Below, in pieces: positions 39,451 through 49,500 of a DNA stretch of 64,000 nt. A model generated the notes under the pieces. That model did no database searches. It worked only from the letters and a program-made list of their open reading frames with translations, and was not told where the DNA came from. The stretch spans positions 248,001-312,000 of the forward strand of contig BPKE01000001.1 in NCBI GenBank assembly GCA_026004975.1, in the 5' to 3' direction. Numbering within the stretch: position 1 is the first letter of the stretch; every line of letters starts with the position of its first letter. The translations under genes and the position numbers were made by a program. Source of the DNA: Gammaproteobacteria bacterium (GTDB lineage Bacteria > Pseudomonadota > Gammaproteobacteria > HTCC5015).

Positions 39451-39979
39451 ATCTAAACCTCCGACCGGACGCCACAGCGGATGCACCGCCCGCCACAATA
39501 CTACCAGCCGCTTGTACTCTAAATGCTCTTCTGAGGGGGTTAGATGAGCTGCTTCGCGCTGCAGAAACACCACTCGTAATACCTGCTCGCCTTCCAAGCA
39601 CACCACCTAAACCACCGGATAATATCCCTATAGCGATGTCGCTTTCATTGCGTGTGCATGGATCAGAGATAGCGCCAACCATACCAGTGAATGCTCCAAC
39701 GGCTGCATTAATTAACAAGCCTCCGCCTGGCAGAAGACCCGCTAATCCACCGGATACCGCTCCCGCAAGAATTGATTGCCCTGTTGCCGCTGCCACTCCC
39801 GCGCCTACAACTGCGCCGATGATGCCGGTCGCAATATTGATGAGCTGGCCATCTGGATCAAAGAAGTTGACAGGGTCATTGAAAGCGTATCCATACAAGT
39901 CAGCGTCAAGTCCTTGGAAGAGAATCGGATCTTTTGTGGTCCACCGCCCCGTATTGGCATCATAATCCTGAGCGATGCT
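39353..39979 (-). pseudogene. Displaced Rhs C-terminal tip (orphan toxin cassette 3)
   Basis: Just after an in-frame stop at 39980-39982 the minus strand reads AQDYDANTGRWTTKDPI...LYGYAFNDPVNFFDPDGQ, the end of the Rhs core and its DPxG boundary. A tip of about 150 residues follows, rich in Gly/Ala hydrophobic stretches (GIIGAVVGAGVAAATGQ, AGAVSGGLAGLLPGGGLLINAAVGAFTGM). No start codon or core precedes it, so it is silent unless recombined onto a complete Rhs gene. The 3' end overlaps the candidate immunity gene by 98 bases. A one-base shift near 39460 would instead give a stop right before that gene. The toxin activity is unknown; the hydrophobic profile suggests a membrane target. Confidence 0.62.
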
Positions 39980-40301
39980 CTAAAAGATAGGCCCCATAAA
40001 TATATACGCCAAAACAATAAAGCAACATCATAATAACCACACTCCAACGCACCCTTTCGGATAACGCTATTTTTTTGAAATAGATCTCTTTATCTTGAGG
40101 AAAATTTTTTTGCGCCCAAAACCTGAAAAAAGGCAATAAAAATATTATTTTTAATTTAGAAAAGTAAGGAAGATTTATATGCTTAAGTGCAGAGCTAGTA
40201 ATTACACTGCAAACCACATTACTTACCACGACAACAATCAAACCGATAAGCAATCCAAAAAGAAAAAAAGTATCCAGAATTTCTACTATTTCAATAAACA
40301 T
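39960..40301 (-). CDS. Small membrane protein, candidate immunity to Rhs tip 2
   Basis: ATG 40301 follows the tip-2 stop by 12 bases. The 113-residue product has a first helix pair (about residues 10-35), a basic loop (AQKNFPQDKEIYFKK) and another helix (WSVVIMMLLYCFGVYIYGAYLL). Its last codons (HRSGL stop) coincide with the first bases of the next displaced Rhs core piece, a junction expected when core-tip cassettes stack by recombination. The DNA is AT-rich. Immunity function is inferred from position. Confidence 0.52.
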   Translation of the reverse strand: MFIEIVEILDTFFLFGLLIGLIVVVVSNVVCSVITSSALKHINLPYFSKLKIIFLLPFFRFWAQKNFPQDKEIYFKKIALSERVRWSVVIMMLLYCFGVYIYGAYLLEHRSGL

Positions 40302-40689
40302 TACTATTTCACCCTATGGGGTTGGCAAACTTCCACACGTAGCGCCGGCAACAGCAAGCAATACCGTCACTTTGGCACCTTTCGCTGCAGCCGATATTAT
40401 TTCTTTTGATTTCTCCATCCGAATATCTTGAGTCTCTTGCTCCATTTGAGCCTTACTTGCCGGGTCATTGGGACATTGACTTTGCAACTCTTTGATCTTT
40501 TTGTTAGCCGCCTCTGCTCTTCTTGCCGCGTCCACAATTGACATAACGTCATTCGCAGATGAAACTGCTACGACCGCCATACATATTCCTGCAGCCACAG
40601 GACCTTGGCCTTCAACATCAACAAAATTTACGGGATCACTAAACGTATAACCATAGAGATTGATTCCACCACTAAATCCAATCGGATCT

Positions 40690-43123
40690 TTTGCGGCCCA
40701 CCTCCCCATCTCGGCATCATAGTCCCTCGCCCCGAATCTGACCAGGCCTGTATCGGGATCGTACAAACCGCCCGCAAAGCCGAAGGGCTGGAAGCCCGGG
40801 TTGGTATCCGTGATCACCCGACCGAACTCGTCGTAGTCCATACGCTGGGCGACTTCTCCGGTCTCCGAGTCCACCACCAACCGCGGGCTGCCGAGATGAT
40901 CGGAGATGATTCGATAGGTCTTTGCACCTCAAATCATGTATGACGGCACATTGACGTTCTCGGCATACACGAAGCGGCTCCTGATCGTGCCGTCCGCGTT
41001 GAGCTCAGCGATGGGATTCAATTGATCCTTATATAGGAATGCCTGAACGAGGGTGCCGTCCACGCGCTTGCCCACGCGCCGGTTTCGCCCGTCTATGAGG
41101 TATTCGATGGCCCCGCCTGCGGCACCATCCGCACCAGGCCGCGGTGGATCGAAGACGACCGAACGGAGGTTTCCGAAGACGTCATAGTCGTATCGGGTAA
41201 CACGGTCACCGCAGATTTTGGCGCGGAGCTCCCCGTTGTCCGTGTACTCGTAGGCGCAGTCACCGTAGGCGATCATGCGATCCTGGTCGTCGTAGCGACC
41301 GGTTTCCGCCGATGTCACGACACCCCTCGAATCCACCTCGGTCCTGCTCAGGCGGTTGCCGTTGTCATCATAGGCGTAGGCGATGGTCGACCCGTCGCGC
41401 ACGACACCCACCAGCCGCCCCGCTTCATCATAGGCGTATTCCTCGACCGCTTCGGCTCCCAGCACCGTCTCGACCTTCCTCGTAATGCGACCGAGCGCGT
41501 CTCTCTGATAGCTCACGCTGTAGAGAGGCGTCCCACCGGCCTCTGCTTGGAAGCCTTCCAGTTCTCCGAAGGCGTTGTAGCGGTACTCCGAGGCGACTCC
41601 GTTCAGTGACGCACCCGTGATCAAACCGCCCCGTTGCGGCGCGCGCGTCAAACGCAGAGCACCGGCCGAGATGGGCAGCTTGTCGTCGTCATACGCGAAC
41701 GTCACGCAGCTCGTCGTGTTGACGCAGCGCTCCCGAACCCGGAAATCTTCGTCGTAGGCGACATTGACCTTGCCCGCGATAAGACCGGCCCAGTCGATTT
41801 CGGTGATCAAAAATCCGTCGTAGCCATAGGTGAGCTCGATGGAATCCGGAGAGATGATTCTGTGCAGTTGACCCGTACCTTGGACGTAGGAGTAGGCATA
41901 AGACCCGCTCGGGGTTTGCACGGCCTCGAGTTGCCCGGTTTCCGGATGATACCGGTAGTCGATCGTTCGCCCATCGGGCCGCGTAATGCGCTCGATCTGC
42001 TTGTCAAGGTTGTAGTCGTACACCGTTCGCGGATCGGACACCCCAGGGACGGCCGGCGGCGTGTAGCTCGCCTCGAGGTCGAAGGCGTTGTAGTTGAACA
42101 CATGCGCCGGGCGGCCCGGCGGCGTGATCGACACCAGGTTGCCGCTGGCATCGTAGGCATAATCGATGACGCGGTCATCCGGCAGGGTTTGTCGGGTGAC
42201 CCGGCCGACGGGATCGTATTCGAATGTGACGCCGCGACCGGACGAATCGATAACGGATTTCAAGTAACCGGCTTGTGATCCGCTTTCGTAGTAGACGAAT
42301 CGGGTCACGCGCAGATCGGTCCCTTCGCCCTGGCGCGCCTCGATCATGCGCCCACGATCATCATAGCCGAAGTCAACGGCCGCAAGCCCCTCGATTTGAA
42401 CCCGGACGGAGCGGTGCCGGTCGTTGATCACCTCGCGCGTCACGCGGCCCGCCGCAGAAGTGCGCGTATAGGTCCGTGTGGCCGGATCATAGTCCGTATG
42501 TCGTGCTCGCCCGTTGATCTCGATCGTTTCCCTGATGGGTCGCGATTGGCCTGCACCGAACGGATCGATCGGACCGAGTTTGCGTTCACCCTTGGCCATG
42601 TAGCGCAGACCGCCAGGCGTGACGATCTCGGTCTCGACCGGCACCGGGGATTGCAAGCCAAAACGCGGATCCGGACCCATGCGGCGGCTGACGAGGGTGC
42701 CGTCGGCCTCGTTGATGAGCCGCTCGCCGGCGGCCGTCCACCGCTCCTCGCGTACGGCGCCGTCGGGGGTCGTCTTGCGGTAGACGCGGTCGCCGTTGAC
42801 TTGTGGCTCCACGGTGAAGTTCAATGTCCTCCCCTCGCCCGTGGTCATCGTCGTCCGGTATCCGCGCGTGAGCTCGGATCGCTCAATCCGCCATCCGCCG
42901 CCGGCGTCGATGTCCCGCGTCAGCCGCCCATGTTCATCGTATTCGAAGCGATTGACGAGGCCGCGGCGGTCGCGGAACTCGGTCATCAGTCCGCCTTCCG
43001 TGTAGCGCATCGTGTAACGGCCACCCGCCGGATCGACGACGCCCGTAAGATGCCCGTTGGCATCCACCTGCAACTCCGTTCGCTGACCGCCGGGGGCGAT
43101 GATGGCAGTGGCCCTACCGCTTG
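40690..43123 (-). repeat. Rhs core direct repeat, copy 1
   Basis: About 2.43 kb nearly identical to 46630-49064. Differences seen include the CGA to TGA nonsense change, a one-base indel near 41218/47155, a three-base CCG difference near 42900/48840, and scattered substitutions. Confidence 0.9.
40929..40931 (-). other. In-frame nonsense codon in the displaced Rhs copy
   Basis: Minus-strand TGA replaces the CGA found at 46866-46868 in the otherwise matching copy, a single C-to-T change in a CpG. Confidence 0.8.
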
Positions 43124-43153
43124 TGTCAACACCGACGCGCTTTGTCCGCATTT
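43124..43153 (+). repeat. IS21 left terminal inverted repeat
   Basis: TGTCAACACCGACG followed by CTTTGTCCGCA matches the right end at 12 of the first 13 bases and again at TGTCCGCA. Confidence 0.75.
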
Positions 43154-43218
43154 CACCGATTCGAGATGTCCGGTTTTCAACGATTTCTCGCTTGGCTGAC
43201 CATGCCGCATGTGTCGGG

Positions 43219-43995
43219 TCACTTGCCTCCTTTGGGTTCGGGTGGGTTGAGGGGTTCGGTGACGAGCCCAGCCTTGCGCTTTTCCTTGAGCCGGAAGCTC
43301 TCGCCCTTGATGTTCAGCGTGGTGGCGTGGTGGAGCAGGCGGTCGAGGATGGCCGTGGCGATGACCTGATCGGAGAAGACCTCGCCCCAGTCGGCGAACC
43401 CCTTGTTGGAGGTGAGGATCATCGAGGCCCGCTCGTAGCGCCTCGCCACCAGCCGGAAGAACAACGACGCCTCCTGACGGTTCAAGGGCAGGTATCCGAT
43501 CTCGTCGATGATCAGCACCTTGGGGTAGACCAGTTGCTGGAGTTGGCGCTCCAGGCGGTTCTCCTGCTGGGCCCGCTTGAGCCGGGTCATGAGCTCCTCC
43601 AGCGTCAGGAACAGCACCCGGTGGCCGGCCTCGGCCGCCTTCACGCCCAGGGCGATGGCCAGATGCGTCTTGCCCACCCCGGGCGGGCCCAGCAGGATGA
43701 GGTTCTCGGCCCGCTCCACGAAGGCCAGTCCGGCCAGCTCCCGAATCACCTTCCGGTCGATGGCCGGCTGGAAGCTGAAGTCGAACTGCTCGAGCGTCTT
43801 GATCCAGGGCAGCCGCGCCTGCTTGAGGCGGCTCTCCAGGCCCTTCTGGTGGCGTCCGGCCCATTCCGTGGCCAGGGCCTCGGCGAGGAAGCGGCGGTAG
43901 TCCAGATCGCGCTTTGCCGCCTGTTCGCACAGGGCATCGAGGCTGCCCGGCAGATGCTCCAGCTTGAGCTTGGCCATCAGGGCCATCAGGTCCAT
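43219..43995 (-). CDS. istB: IS21 helper ATPase IstB
   Basis: IstB is a DnaA-like AAA+ ATPase that stimulates IstA transposition and target choice. The 258-residue product has Walker A (NLILLGPPGVGKTHLAIALG), Walker B (VLIIDEIGYLPL) and the family's SNKGFADWGEVF and DRLLHHATTLNIKGESFRL blocks. It overlaps the end of istA by ten bases, as usual in IS21 elements. Its frame is intact. Confidence 0.95.
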   Translation of the reverse strand: MDLMALMAKLKLEHLPGSLDALCEQAAKRDLDYRRFLAEALATEWAGRHQKGLESRLKQARLPWIKTLEQFDFSFQPAIDRKVIRELAGLAFVERAENLILLGPPGVGKTHLAIALGVKAAEAGHRVLFLTLEELMTRLKRAQQENRLERQLQQLVYPKVLIIDEIGYLPLNRQEASLFFRLVARRYERASMILTSNKGFADWGEVFSDQVIATAILDRLLHHATTLNIKGESFRLKEKRKAGLVTEPLNPPEPKGGK

Positions 43996-45174
43996 GACGC
44001 CACCTCCTCGTAGCAGGCAAGACTGCGGGCTTCGACCTTGACCTCAGCCCAGAGCCGGGCATGGTGCTCCGGCACCACCTGCCAACCCGCTGCCTTCGGG
44101 CGCAGCCGGTGCTCGGCCACCAGCCCCCCCCTCGGCATCGAACACCTTGAGCAAGCCATCGAGCGTGATCCGGATAGCCACCCTCTCCCCGCACAGGTGC
44201 GCGGGCACGCTATAGCGGTTGCCGCGCACGTCGATGAAGCCATCCAGCGCCACCCGCCGGGTCTCGCGGTAGCTGGTCTCGAAGCGCACCGGCGGCAGGG
44301 GCGCAAGGTGGGGCCGCTCCTGCTCGAAGCGTTCCCGAACCACCCCCTTGTGGGTGCCGTGCACCCGCGCGTCGGCGACTTCCGCCAGCCACTGCTCCAG
44401 CAGCCGGTTGAGCTGGTCCAGGCTATCGAAGGCCCGGTAGCGCTGAAAGAAGTTCTCCTTCACGTAGCGCACCATGCGCTCGTCCTTGCCCTTGGTCTGC
44501 GGCCGGTGCGGGCGACAGGCCTTGGGCGCAAACCCGTAGTGCGAGGCCAACTCCAGGAAGCCCGGGTTGAACCGAACCTGCCCGTCCAGCCCGTGCGAGC
44601 GCACCGCCGCTTTCTGGTTGTCGACCCAGACCTCGGCGGGCACCCCGCCGAAGTGCTCGAAGGCCCGGATCAGGCCCTCGTAGGTGTGTTCGGCGTCCTC
44701 GCAGGCCGCCACCCAGACATGGAACCGGCGCGAGTAGCCAAGGGTGTTGACGGAAAAATGCACGCGCCTGGGCTCGCCACCGAGCAGCGTCTCGATCTGC
44801 CCCCAGTCGCTCTGCAGCTGCCGCCCCGGCGCGGTCTCGAAACGCACCGTCCCCTTCGCCTTGCGCAAGGCCCGCTTCGGCCGGATGTAGTCGCGCAGGA
44901 TACCGATCCCGCCGGTATACCCCCGGGCCTTGATCTCGGCGAAAATCACCGTGGCGTTCCAGACACCCTCGGCAAGCAACTGATCCACTTGTGCTTTATA
45001 GGCATCCAGCTTGCTCGGCCGCACCCCGCTGCGGCGTCTCGGCACCGGCCCGCCCCTTTGCAACGCCCGGCGCACCGTCCGCTCCGAGCAGCCCACGCGC
45101 TCGGCGATCTCCTTCAGGTAGCAGCCTTTTGCTCGCATCTCTCGTATCATGAGCCAGTCCTCTCGGTTGAGCAT
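43986..45174 (-). CDS. istA: IS21 transposase IstA (one frameshift)
   Basis: IstA is the DDE transposase of IS21. ATG 45174 has AGGAGG five bases upstream. An N-terminal helix-turn-helix (KGCYLKEIAERVGCSERTVRRAL) precedes the rve/DDE core: LQSDWGQIE with the first Asp, PAEVWVDNQKAAV with the second and PQTKGKDERMVRYVKENF with the Glu. A C-terminal Mu-type region (GFIDVRGNRYSVPAHLCGERVAIR) follows. The frame breaks in the C8 run 44124-44131; seven bases restore DAEGGLVAEHRLRP. If this is a read error the element may be active. Confidence 0.92.
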
Positions 45175-45245
45175 GGGAACCTCCTTGCGTCTGCACACAA
45201 CACAAGGATGCCCCGGCTTGATCGGGAGGACATCTCAAATCGGCG

Positions 45246-45275
45246 TTCTGCGGACATTTACCATCGGTGGTGACA
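45246..45275 (-). repeat. IS21 right terminal inverted repeat
   Basis: On the minus strand the end reads TGTCACCACCGATGG then AAATGTCCGCA, pairing with the left repeat. Confidence 0.75.
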
Positions 45276-45276
45276 A

Positions 45277-45465
45277 CGTGCGAAGAACCGCACCAAGTCG
45301 CGAGTGCGGGCCAAGGTCGAGCATTCGTTTTTGGTTCTCGAGCGCAACTTCGGCTTTACGAAGGTTCGTTATCGGGGTTTGGCCAAGAACGCCAATCGGC
45401 TGTTCGTGGCCTGCGCTCTGGCGAACCTGTACATGGCGCGACGACACCTGCTGAGAGCAACGTAG
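45277..45465 (+). pseudogene. IS5-family transposase, C-terminal fragment
   Basis: The reading from the IS21 right end gives RAKNRTKSRVRAKVEHSFLVLERNFGFTKVRYRGLAKNANRLFVACALANLYMARRHLL then a stop. RAKVEH with the last catalytic Glu and the F-KVRYRGL-KN tail are typical of IS5/IS1182-like transposases. Everything upstream has been lost at the IS21 boundary. Confidence 0.85.
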
Positions 45466-45636
45466 GGTCAGTATGCCCGAAATCGGCCGATAGACCCGGA
45501 AACCGGAACGATGGCGGACCGCGTAGCACCAAATTGTGCGGGTTGGCGTCCTGAATTGTCCACTCAAAGGCAAATGCCTCGAAATTTCGTCATCAGAATC
45601 AATTAACCAGATGCTCCTTAGAAGAAAATAACGCTG

Positions 45637-46137
45637 TTACTGAGGCAAAACCACACAATGCAAATATTTTTTTGTACGAAACTCATTAAAATCGATTCTA
45701 TCAACATCAGCCCCATAAAAGAACAGCAAACTACGACCTTTGATTTCTTTCAACTCAAAATAATCTGCACCGTCTGGATAAGATGAGTTACTATTTTTTG
45801 GGCCAACAAGCATCTTTAGAGTTGGTCGTTCACGGTCACATGTAACTTCAAAGACTCCTGGCCTCCCATAGATTGGGCTTGACGAAAATACCAAAGACTT
45901 TTCGTTCGCCCATAAGAAACCGGTTATATCATCTGCCATATGAACCATCTTCCCCTCGCTGGGCTGAACATACAGTTGAAGAAAACCACCCTGCGGAGAC
46001 ACTTTTAATATCGCAGTACACATCCGCCCGGGCGATGGATAGTAACCTTGTTCTTTCAATGCCGTTGCTGCCATAGAACACGCAACTACAGCAAACGAAG
46101 ATATCAGACCTATGACCACCCGAAATCCTATAGACAT
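45637..46137 (-). CDS. Exported candidate immunity protein for the YkuD-tipped Rhs
   Basis: ATG 46137 lies five bases after the rhs stop. The 166-residue product has a signal peptide (MSIGFRVVIGLISSFAVVACS) with a possible lipobox VVAC, so it should face the periplasm. The mature part is beta-rich (CTAILKVSPQGGFLQLYVQPSEG, SLLFFYGADVDRIDF). I recognise no family. A periplasmic location fits neutralising a peptidoglycan-acting L,D-transpeptidase-like toxin, as known for Tlde1/Tldi1-type pairs. The pairing here rests on position, export signal and AT-rich composition. Confidence 0.62.
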   Translation of the reverse strand: MSIGFRVVIGLISSFAVVACSMAATALKEQGYYPSPGRMCTAILKVSPQGGFLQLYVQPSEGKMVHMADDITGFLWANEKSLVFSSSPIYGRPGVFEVTCDRERPTLKMLVGPKNSNSSYPDGADYFELKEIKGRSLLFFYGADVDRIDFNEFRTKKYLHCVVLPQ

Positions 46138-46142
46138 CGTTT

Positions 46143-46560
46143 CTACCGAATTTCGATAGTCGTTAAAGGATCGTTGATAGTGCGCTGGTACAAATCCAGG
46201 ATATCCGCATCATTCATCCGAATACATCCTTGAGTGCGCGACTGGTGACTACGGCGACCGCCATGCAAACCAACTCCACGCTGACGCGCAATATCAGCTG
46301 GATTGCCTTGCGCATCGACCGCTCCGATAGGCCAGAAGTACGGACCATATCTAACATCTCCTGAAGTATTTACCGGTGACTGAACAGGCCATGCTCCTGC
46401 TGGTGCAGGCCCATTGCTTCCTACCGTATTGGGGTCACCTGATGGATTCGTCGTGTTATTACCGGCTGGATAAGTAACGGTTTGACCATTATTCATAGTG
46501 ACTGTGATTGTGCCGTTACCTCGATCCACTACTGCCGTAGACAACCCTGTGGGATCAATA
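46143..46560 (-). other. Rhs tip 1: YkuD-like (L,D-transpeptidase) toxin domain
   Basis: After the DPTG boundary of the Rhs core comes a tip of about 130 residues. [27 protein letters not shown] resembles the N-terminal part of YkuD domains, and [28 protein letters not shown] is the HG...S/TxGCIRM active-site signature. Such domains can cleave or wrongly crosslink peptidoglycan stems. Confidence 0.78.
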
Positions 46561-49500
46561 AACTTCAAAGGGTTATTTAGAACATAGGTGTAGAGATTTA
46601 ACCCACCATCAAACCGCATCGGATCCTTACTCGTCCACCTCCCCATCTCGGCATCATAATCCCTCGCCCCGAATCTGACCAGGCCTGTATCGGGATCGTA
46701 CAAACCGCCCGCAAAGCCGAAGGGCTGGAAGCCCGGGTTGGTATCCGTGATCACCCGACCGAACTCGTCGTAGTCCATACGCTGGGCGACTTCTCCGGTC
46801 TCCGAGTCCACCACCAACCGCGGGCTGCCGAGATGATCGGAGATGATTCGATAGGTCTTTGCACCTCGAATCATGTATGACGGCACATTGACGTTCTCGG
46901 CATACACGAAGCGGCTCCTGATCGTGCCGTCCGCGTTGAGCTCAGCGATGGGATTCAATTGATCCTTATATAGGAATGCCTGAACGAGGGTGCCGTCCAC
47001 GCGCTTGCCCACGCGCTGGTTTCGCCCGTCTATGAGGTATTCGATGGCCCCGCCTGCGGCACCATCCGCACCAGGCCGCGGTGGATCGAAGACGACCGAA
47101 CGGAGGTTTCCGAAGACGTCATAGTCGTATCGGGTAACACGGTCACCGCAGATTTCTGGCGCGGAGCTCGCCGTTGTCCGTGTACTCGTAGGCGCAGTCA
47201 CCGTAGGCGATCATGCGATCCTGGTCGTCGTAGCGACCGGTTTCCGCCGATGTCACGACACCCCCCGAATCCACCTCGGTCCTGCTCAGGCGGTTGCCGT
47301 TGTCATCATAGGCGTAGGCGATGGTCGACCCGTCGCGCACGACACCCACCAGCCGCCCCGCTTCATCATAGGCGTATTCCTCGACCGCTTCGGCTCCCAG
47401 CACCGTCTCGACCTTCCTCGTAATGCGACCGAGCGCGTCTCTCTGATAGCTCACGCTGTAGAGAGGCGTCCCACCGGCCTCTGCTTGGAAGCCTTCCAGT
47501 TCTCCGAAGGCGTTGTAGCGGTACTCCGAGGCGACTCCGTTCAGTGACGCACCCGTGATCAAACCGCCCCGTTGCGGCGCGCGCGTCAAACGCAGAGCAC
47601 CGGCCGAGATGGGCAGCTTGTCGTCGTCATACGCGAACGTCACGCAGCTCGTCGTGTTGACGCAGCGCTCCCGAACCCGGAAATCTTCGTCGTAGGCGAC
47701 ATTGACCTTGCCCGCGATAAGACCGGCCCAGTCGATTTCGGTGATCAAAAATCCGTCGTAGCCATAGGTGAGCTCGATGGAATCCGGAGAGATGATTCTG
47801 TGCAGTCGACCCGTACCTTGGACGTAGGAGTAGGCATAAGACCCGCTCGGGGTTTGCACGGCCTCGAGTTGCCCGGTTTCCGGATGATACCGGTAGTCGA
47901 TCGTTCGCCCATCGGGCCGCGTAATGCGCTCGATCTGCTTGTCAAGGTTGTAGTCGTACACCGTTCGCGGATCGGACACCCCAGGGACGGCCGGCGGCGT
48001 GTAGCTCGCCTCGAGGTCGAAGGCGTTGTAGTTGAACACATGCGCCGGGCGGCCCGGCGGCGTGATCGACACCAGGTTGCCGCTGGCATCGTAGGCATAA
48101 TCGATGACGCGGTCATCCGGCAGGGTTTGTCGGGTGACCCGGCCGACGGGATCGTATTCGAATGTGACGCCGCGACCGGACGAATCGATAACGGATTTCA
48201 AGTAACCGGCTTGTGATCCGCTTTCGTAGTAGACGAATCGGGTCACGCGCAGATCGGTCCCTTCGCCCTGGCGCGCCTCGATCATGCGCCCACGATCATC
48301 ATAGCCGAAGTCAACGGCCGCAAGCCCCTCGATTTGAACCCGGACGGAGCGGTGCCGGTCGTTGATCACCTCGCGCGTCACGCGGCCCGCCGCAGAAGTG
48401 CGCGTATAGGTCCGTGTGGCCGGATCATAGTCCGTATGTCGTGCTCGCCCGTTGATCTCGATCGTTTCCCTGATGGGTCGCGATTGGCCTGCACCGAACG
48501 GATCGATCGGACCGAGTTTGCGTTCACCCTTGGCCATGTAGCGCAGACCGCCAGGCGTGACGATCTCGGTCTCGACCGGCACCGGGGATTGCAAGCCAAA
48601 ACGCGGATCCGGACCCATGCGGCGGCTGACGAGGGTGCCGTCGGCCTCGTTGATGAGCCGCTCGCCGGCGGCCGTCCACCGCTCCTCGCGTACGGCGCCG
48701 TCGGGGGTCGTCTTGCGGTAGACGCGGTCGCCGTTGACTTGTGGCTCCACGGTGAAGTTCAATGTCCTCCCCTCGCCCGTGGTCATCGTCGTCCGGTATC
48801 CGCGCGTGAGCTCGGATCGCTCAATCCGCCATCCGCCGCCGCCGGCGTCGATGTCCCGCGTCAGCCGCCCATGTTCATCGTATTCGAAGCGATTGACGAG
48901 GCCGCGGCGGTCGCGGAACTCGGTCATCAGTCCGCCTTCCGTGTAGCGCATCGTGTAACGTCCACCCGCCGGATCGACGACGCCCGTAAGATGCCCGTTG
49001 GCATCCACCTGCAACTCCGTTCGCTGACCGCCGGGGGCGATGATGGCGGTGGCCCTACCGCTTGCATCGCGCTCGATGCGGGTGAGCCGACCATCCCGGT
49101 CGACGATGCCGATCAGGCGACCTTCCGCATCGCGTTCGAACGCGTAGATCACCGCACCGGTGAACGCGTCTAAGGTGCGCAGATGGCCTCCGGCAGGGTC
49201 GAATACGAACACATCTCTGCCGTCCTTGGACGCAATCACCGACTCGTTCGCGTCCCGATGTACCCTTAAGCGCAGGATGCGGCGGATGCGGTTGTTGAAG
49301 GTATCGGCGATATAGATCACGCCGGACGCGTCGAGGGCGATGCCATCGATATGCGAAAAACGGGCGTTCCCGGCCGCGCCGCCGTCACCGGCGAATCCGT
49401 ATTTTCCATCGCCTGCGACGGTGGTAATGATGCCGTCGGCACCGACCCGGCGAACGCGGCGATTCAACTTATCGGCGATGTAGAGATCGCCGACCCTGTC

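Larger units (their letters stand above)
40314..43123 (-). pseudogene. Truncated Rhs core with C-terminal tip 2 (displaced copy with nonsense codon)
   Basis: This reading begins at the IS21 end (43123) with [19 protein letters not shown] and runs through about 700 residues of YD repeats nearly identical to the complete rhs gene (46.6-49.1 kb). An in-frame TGA at 40929-40931 stands where the other copy has CGA (Arg). Beyond it the core continues ([49 protein letters not shown]) into a distinct tip of about 110 residues: a hydrophobic helix ([15 protein letters not shown]), a charged helical hairpin with [15 protein letters not shown], and a second hydrophobic helix ([16 protein letters not shown]). 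No start codon, signal peptide or N-terminal domains remain, so it looks like a silent cassette. The tip's activity is unknown. Confidence 0.8.
43124..45275 (-). mobile_element. IS21-family insertion sequence (about 2.15 kb)
   Basis: The element carries istA and istB on the minus strand. Imperfect terminal repeats start TGTCAACACCGA at 43124 and, on the complementary strand from 45275, TGTCACCACCGA; both ends then share TGTCCGCA. The left flank is Rhs sequence and the right flank an IS5-type transposase fragment, with no matching target duplication. The flanks therefore no longer derive from one insertion site. Confidence 0.88.

Noticed and set aside
41634-42278. Plus-strand reading inside the Rhs core, also present at 47572-48216
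   Set aside because: It is duplicated only because the Rhs core is duplicated, and it lies antisense to YD repeats with no independent support.
47143-47201. Two separate Rhs proteins at 46.1-47.2 kb and 47.1-52.0 kb
   Set aside because: They are one gene split by a one-base difference near 47155; the duplicate at 41.2 kb reads through the same position.
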